A stretch of DNA of 64,000 nucleotides from Cymbidium sinense (Eukaryota; Streptophyta; Magnoliopsida; Asparagales; Orchidaceae): NCBI GenBank assembly GCA_021442155.1, contig CM038216.1, positions 160,131,983 through 160,195,982 on the forward strand. The letters run 5' to 3'. Below, one piece after another: positions 60,046 to 64,000 of this stretch (its first letter is position 1; the number at the start of each line of letters is the position of its first letter). Under the pieces are notes generated by a model. It searched no databases, had not been told where the DNA came from, and saw only the letters and a list, made by a program, of their open reading frames with translations. The translations under genes and the position numbers were made by a program.

Positions 60046-61744
60046 AATAAACTCCCCTTTCTGTGCAACCAAATTATTTTTGTGTTTGTTTTGATTTTAA
60101 TGAATGTTTGAAGTATTATTTATCTTATCAATGTATATTTTATTTTGTGTTTTATAATCTATTGATTTGATTAACTATTATTTAAAAAGTAGGATGAACA
60201 TTTGAACCTGAGAGGTGAAAAGTAGATTTGTCTTGAACAAAATACCACGTTGATGCATTTTAATCTAAAGATAATCATGATGAAGTCATGTTGTCATTTT
60301 TGAGATCCAAAGGCTTTAATTATCGAATTTTATTTTTGAGTCAAATTTATTATAAAGAGATAGGTAGATTGTGTGATAAAAATAAGGACCTTAGACTTTC
60401 AAGAGAAAAGAAACAACTCACTTGATTGAACTTTGGTAAAAATCAACTACTTATTTTATTGATCGAACATTGATAAACATCAACTACTTATTTTATTAAA
60501 ATTTTAATTGTATAAATAATATTGGTTCAGCTCAATTCCTAATTCTAGTTAGTTTTTGAGCCTTTTCAACAAATGTAGGAATAGATCTTATAATTTACCT
60601 CAGCACCTCATTTTCATCATCTAAATAATAGGCAATCAATCAAATTTTAATATTTGATGTATAACACTTATGGGAATGATACTTTGCTCACTCTTTATTA
60701 TTTAAGATGGCCATATATTCTTATACATACACACGCATGCTTTATCTTGAACCACACGAATACTATCTCAAAGGTGTGTACACCCCATTACATGAAACAT
60801 AGTGGTATTAGAAAAGAGAGGACTTGTCAACTCCCTTTCAATCAAATTAAGTTGTTAAGGTTCAAACATACTTAGATTTGCATATGTTGGTCTTATTAGA
60901 TTTATCTTGTTAAAATGCAACAAATCAAGTATAAAGTTATTAGAATCATAATTTGGATAATTTTTAAAGTACTGATTAAAGTCTTTGAGTTTAATTTGGA
61001 GTGATCTTGGATTAAAATAGTATAAAAATTCTTGCTTGATTAGGTTGATTTTGCAAGCTATATCAATATTACTTTTAATAATAATAACAACTAAATAGCT
61101 TATAAATCATTTTAGATTAATTTCATGACTGTCGAGAAGCACATGCTTCTATTTGATATGATACATTAGTAACACAAATTAGACCATAAATTATACAAAC
61201 TTTATTGTCACTAAGAAGGTCATTTCTTCTTAGTTAAGTTAAGATTTCTATATGATAAGAATATTATTTTTGTTGTACTATTTTTGATCTAAAATTTAAC
61301 TATGTTGTTCGAAATTTTGAAGAAAATTAAAGGTTTGTTGATTGAATGAAGAAAAGGTTGGTCATACTCGTTAATTAAGAGCTTACTTTATCCTACTTTT
61401 TGAAATAGCTTAATGAATGTAGAGTACCATCTAAAATGAATTGGCACACATATTTTGTAAAATAGAAGTACATAACATATCACTGTATGACTACCAATAG
61501 CTTTTCTTTTACATAAAGAAAACATTTTAAAATATTACATAATATGAACCATTATTATTTCATCCTTAAAATTGAAGAAGCATAAATTTAAGATAACTTT
61601 AAACTCATCTGTCAATAAAATTTTTTTAATTAATGAGTTACACGGCAACATGAGATGGGATCTATCCACATTTTTATTTAATTAATAATAATATATATTT
61701 ATAAATTAATTTTTACCTCAATTATTATTCCATAATTTTCTCTT

Positions 61745-61989
61745 TCATTTCTTTAATTTCATTCTCTCTAGGGCATTCTTTCCATTTAGATTTCCTGAAA
61801 AGTACTCTCTTATATAATCTCCAACGCTTATAGTCTTGTAGAGTTCCCATCACTATGAATGAGCTCAAAGAAAAGACGCAACACAACATCTATATTTGGT
61901 AATTGAAATGTGGCTATTGACAGTCGCTCCTCTTCCGTGTTTATAATAGCCCTATGCTTTATGCTTTTATACATTCCATTAGTCAATAT
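61745..61989 (-). pseudogene. orphan last exon of the dioxygenase, duplicate copy
   Basis: It matches exon 4 of the gene in copy B, including the [10 protein letters not shown] start with the Fe-binding His, the RLSIATF segment with the 2-oxoglutarate Arg and Ser, and the LERMKLKK end. Near 61845 one base is lost relative to copy B (TAGAGTTCCCATCAC here versus TAGAGGTCCCTGTCAC), which shifts the frame. Intron 3 follows up to 62718 and 13 bp of exon 3 (62719-62731) remain before the deletion junction. Exons 1 and 2 are absent, so this copy can never have made a full enzyme after the deletion. Confidence 0.9.
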
Positions 61990-62991
61990 CTGTTGATAAG
62001 ATAAAAAAGAAAATAAATAATAAATATATAAAATATATTTTGATGATGAACTTCAAAAGATACCGGTTTAATAAAGGTTGAATGTTTTCCATCATAACAC
62101 ATTATGATGCACAAAATGAAAAAGGACACAAGTGCATCTTAAACATACACTAGGCATGATTGTTTTCCTTAAAAAATTTAAGATATAATATGATGTAGTA
62201 GATATGATATCTATGAGTACATAAGTATATACTTTGTATGAGGTCTAATACAACATGACAACCTTCTAAAATTTATGCATCATAGATGAACATACAAAGT
62301 TCCTTTCAACAAGATCTTAGTTGACTTTCAAATCATAGTCCTCATCATGCATGACTAGCATGCTTAGAATTAATGACATTATTTGTGGGTATTCCAAGGT
62401 TGATACATGTTAATAATGAACTAATAGGTTTTCCAATGTTGTTCAAGATGATTTATAATGTTTTATAATAAAACAAAAAAAATGTCACATAAAAAAACGT
62501 CCTTTAGTGTTTCAAAATCTAACTGCCAAGCATGATGTTCAAGATAGCACAATATGCTTCATAAATGTAAATATAATATATCTTAATACTATTTCTAACA
62601 TTTTATCATCTAATAATTCCCAAAAAAAACATATTTGATCTATGAGTTAGGACCAAACTAATTAATTAGTAAAAATTAGAAGGTGACTTTAAAGATAAAA
62701 AAATATTTGAATAATTACCTCCAACATATCAAAATTGTGAAAGGAGTTTGATCATGTTACATGACAAAATTTCTACTTCTCTTAAAGCCATTGAGATTGA
62801 AAAGCAAAGGGAAGGAGCTAAAAGTTTGCAATACAATTGATACAAACTTAACTAGTAAATTAATTCCTTTTTGCATTGCTTATTGAGTTTTCTTAAGAAG
62901 TTTTCCAAGAAGTTAATGCAATGAAGATGTTTGTCCTTTTGATAAAGAAGTTCTAAAAACTTTTTAAACCAATCAATTCTCATTTGGTGTT

Positions 62992-63171
62992 TAATTTTCC
63001 TTAGCTTTATCTAATCTTCTTACTATATCATCTCTTATATGTTTATACTCCTCCTAAAAATTTTATTATGAAATTCCATTATTTTAATTTTTTTTAATTT
63101 TCTATTGCAAAAATAATGATATTTTTTAATTTGATAAATTTTTATGACTAAATCCATGATTAAATATTTTG

Positions 63172-63261
<90 letters not shown>

Positions 63262-63512
63262 ACATCATCAACCATCTCTATAGCTATCTCTATGATTCTT
63301 TTTATTTCAAAAATATTATAATTTGATAGTGTAAGAAAATAAAGACAATGACGTTTTTTTTAAATATTTTAATTAACTTATTATAGATTTTTAGAATTTT
63401 TTTTTACTTGAATGCTAATTAAAATATAGTGATAGAGTTCAATACCATTTTGTTTTGCAACTCAAGTGATGTCTAGGCGACATCTCATAAAAGTTGTTAA
63501 TTTTTTCAAAGA
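62992..63512. repeat. segment unique to copy C, carrying a (TA)n tract
   Basis: Copy B goes directly from a CTCATTTGGTG.TTAATT phrase to TAGAATGATAGCTTGATAAG (34741-34790). Copy C has about 520 bp between the same phrases. It is extremely AT-rich with a (TA)n tract at its centre. It could be an insertion in C or a deletion in B. No target duplication is evident. Confidence 0.6.
63175..63258. repeat. (TA)n microsatellite
   Basis: About 42 uninterrupted TA units, the longest in the window. The overlapping Ile/Tyr open frames on both strands are artefacts of it. Confidence 0.97.
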
Positions 63513-64000
63513 TTAGATCTTGTAGAATGATAGCTTGATAAGAAGAAGATGATTCATCCTCCTCTAAAATTAAACAATTTTTATTAAATAATATTAAACA
63601 TTGAAAGTGAGGATGTGATGTTCCTTATTTTTATATGATGCCTTATGAAATCTTTTAGAATGATTTTATTGAATATTTATCAAATTATTGCTGTAGGAAA
63701 ATAACCTATGACAAAGCCTATGTATAACAATGATTAGTATCTTCGAATATTTTCCCTTAGAGGAATGAAGTCTCAAAATATTTTTGAGATTAACACAAAA
63801 CTTTAGGTTGTTCAAGAAATTTTTGTTGTTGGAGTTAGATCCTTAAGCTAATATTAGTGTTTTCCTTATATAAATAAAGTAAATTTGATATTTGGATTAA
63901 TGAAGTTGAGAAGTTTTGCTTTTTTTAAATATATTTTGATAATAAGCATTTATAGAGAACCTCTACTAAAGACATTATCCATCACCAAGTTTCTTTTAAG

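Larger units (their letters stand above)
55989..64000. repeat. segmental duplication copy C
   Basis: It is collinear with copy B (25488-35260) from ATGTTTAGGATCCC to the window end. At 62731 the sequence jumps from a place matching 31908 to one matching about 34497, so about 2.6 kb including dioxygenase exons 1, 2 and nearly all of 3 is missing. At 62992-63512 it has about 520 bp that copy B lacks. It probably continues beyond the window. Confidence 0.88.

Noticed and set aside
63035..63326. Two open frames rich in Ile-Tyr on opposite strands
   Set aside because: They are the (TA)n tract read as protein.

Overview
This window looks like an AT-rich, gene-poor, repeat-rich stretch of a flowering-plant nuclear genome. 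The evidence is Ty3/gypsy Tat-type retrotransposons, a FAR1/MULE-type transposase, a RICESLEEPER-type hAT fragment, DUF4283 fragments, long (TA)n tracts, and a dioxygenase with the intron positions typical of plant SRG1-like genes. I cannot fix the family or species. I found no intact protein-coding gene, tRNA, rRNA or CRISPR array. Nearly every recognisable protein is broken by stops or frameshifts.

Layout. 1-1863: the RNase H and integrase end of a decayed Ty3/gypsy polyprotein (+). 1864-12112: long non-coding DNA, possibly the 3' part of the same element, with a diffuse motif array (about 2150-3600), a strand-skewed CAA-rich block (about 4500-6540) and three copies of an approximately 260 bp repeat (about 9120-9960). 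12113-21555: an old but structurally complete LTR retrotransposon on the minus strand. Its two LTRs are about 580 bp, gag, protease, reverse transcriptase and integrase can be read in order, and a long 3' region carries plus-strand (antisense) coding remnants and a minisatellite. 21665-22065: a hAT transposase relic. 22200-22710: a degenerate satellite-like repeat.

22728-25465 (copy A), 25488-35260 (copy B) and 55989-64000 (copy C) are related blocks. All three carry a decayed DUF4283-domain reading frame. Copy B also holds a 2-oxoglutarate/Fe(II) dioxygenase pseudogene (minus, four exons, TATA box visible). Copy C keeps only its last exon and 13 bp of exon 3, because a deletion cut the rest away.

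The most interesting object is at about 35.73-49.03 kb. It is a Mutator-like element whose two ends are long inverted arrays of an approximately 145 bp tandem repeat (about 10-11 units on the left, about 12 on the right). Many units carry the perfect palindrome GTACTCTCATGAGAGTAC. Between the arrays lie a FAR1/MULE transposase pseudogene (+), an internal array of three approximately 435 bp repeats related to the ends, and a convergent Ulp1-type cysteine protease pseudogene (-). In the protease the catalytic His, Asp, Gln and Cys can all still be read, although the Trp after the His is now a stop codon.

49.0-55.77 kb is mostly featureless AT-rich DNA with one DUF4283/zinc-knuckle relic. A short CpG-rich island with G-box-like sites (55770-55988) abuts the left edge of copy C. 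All homology statements come from reading the sequence by eye. No database search or alignment program was run.
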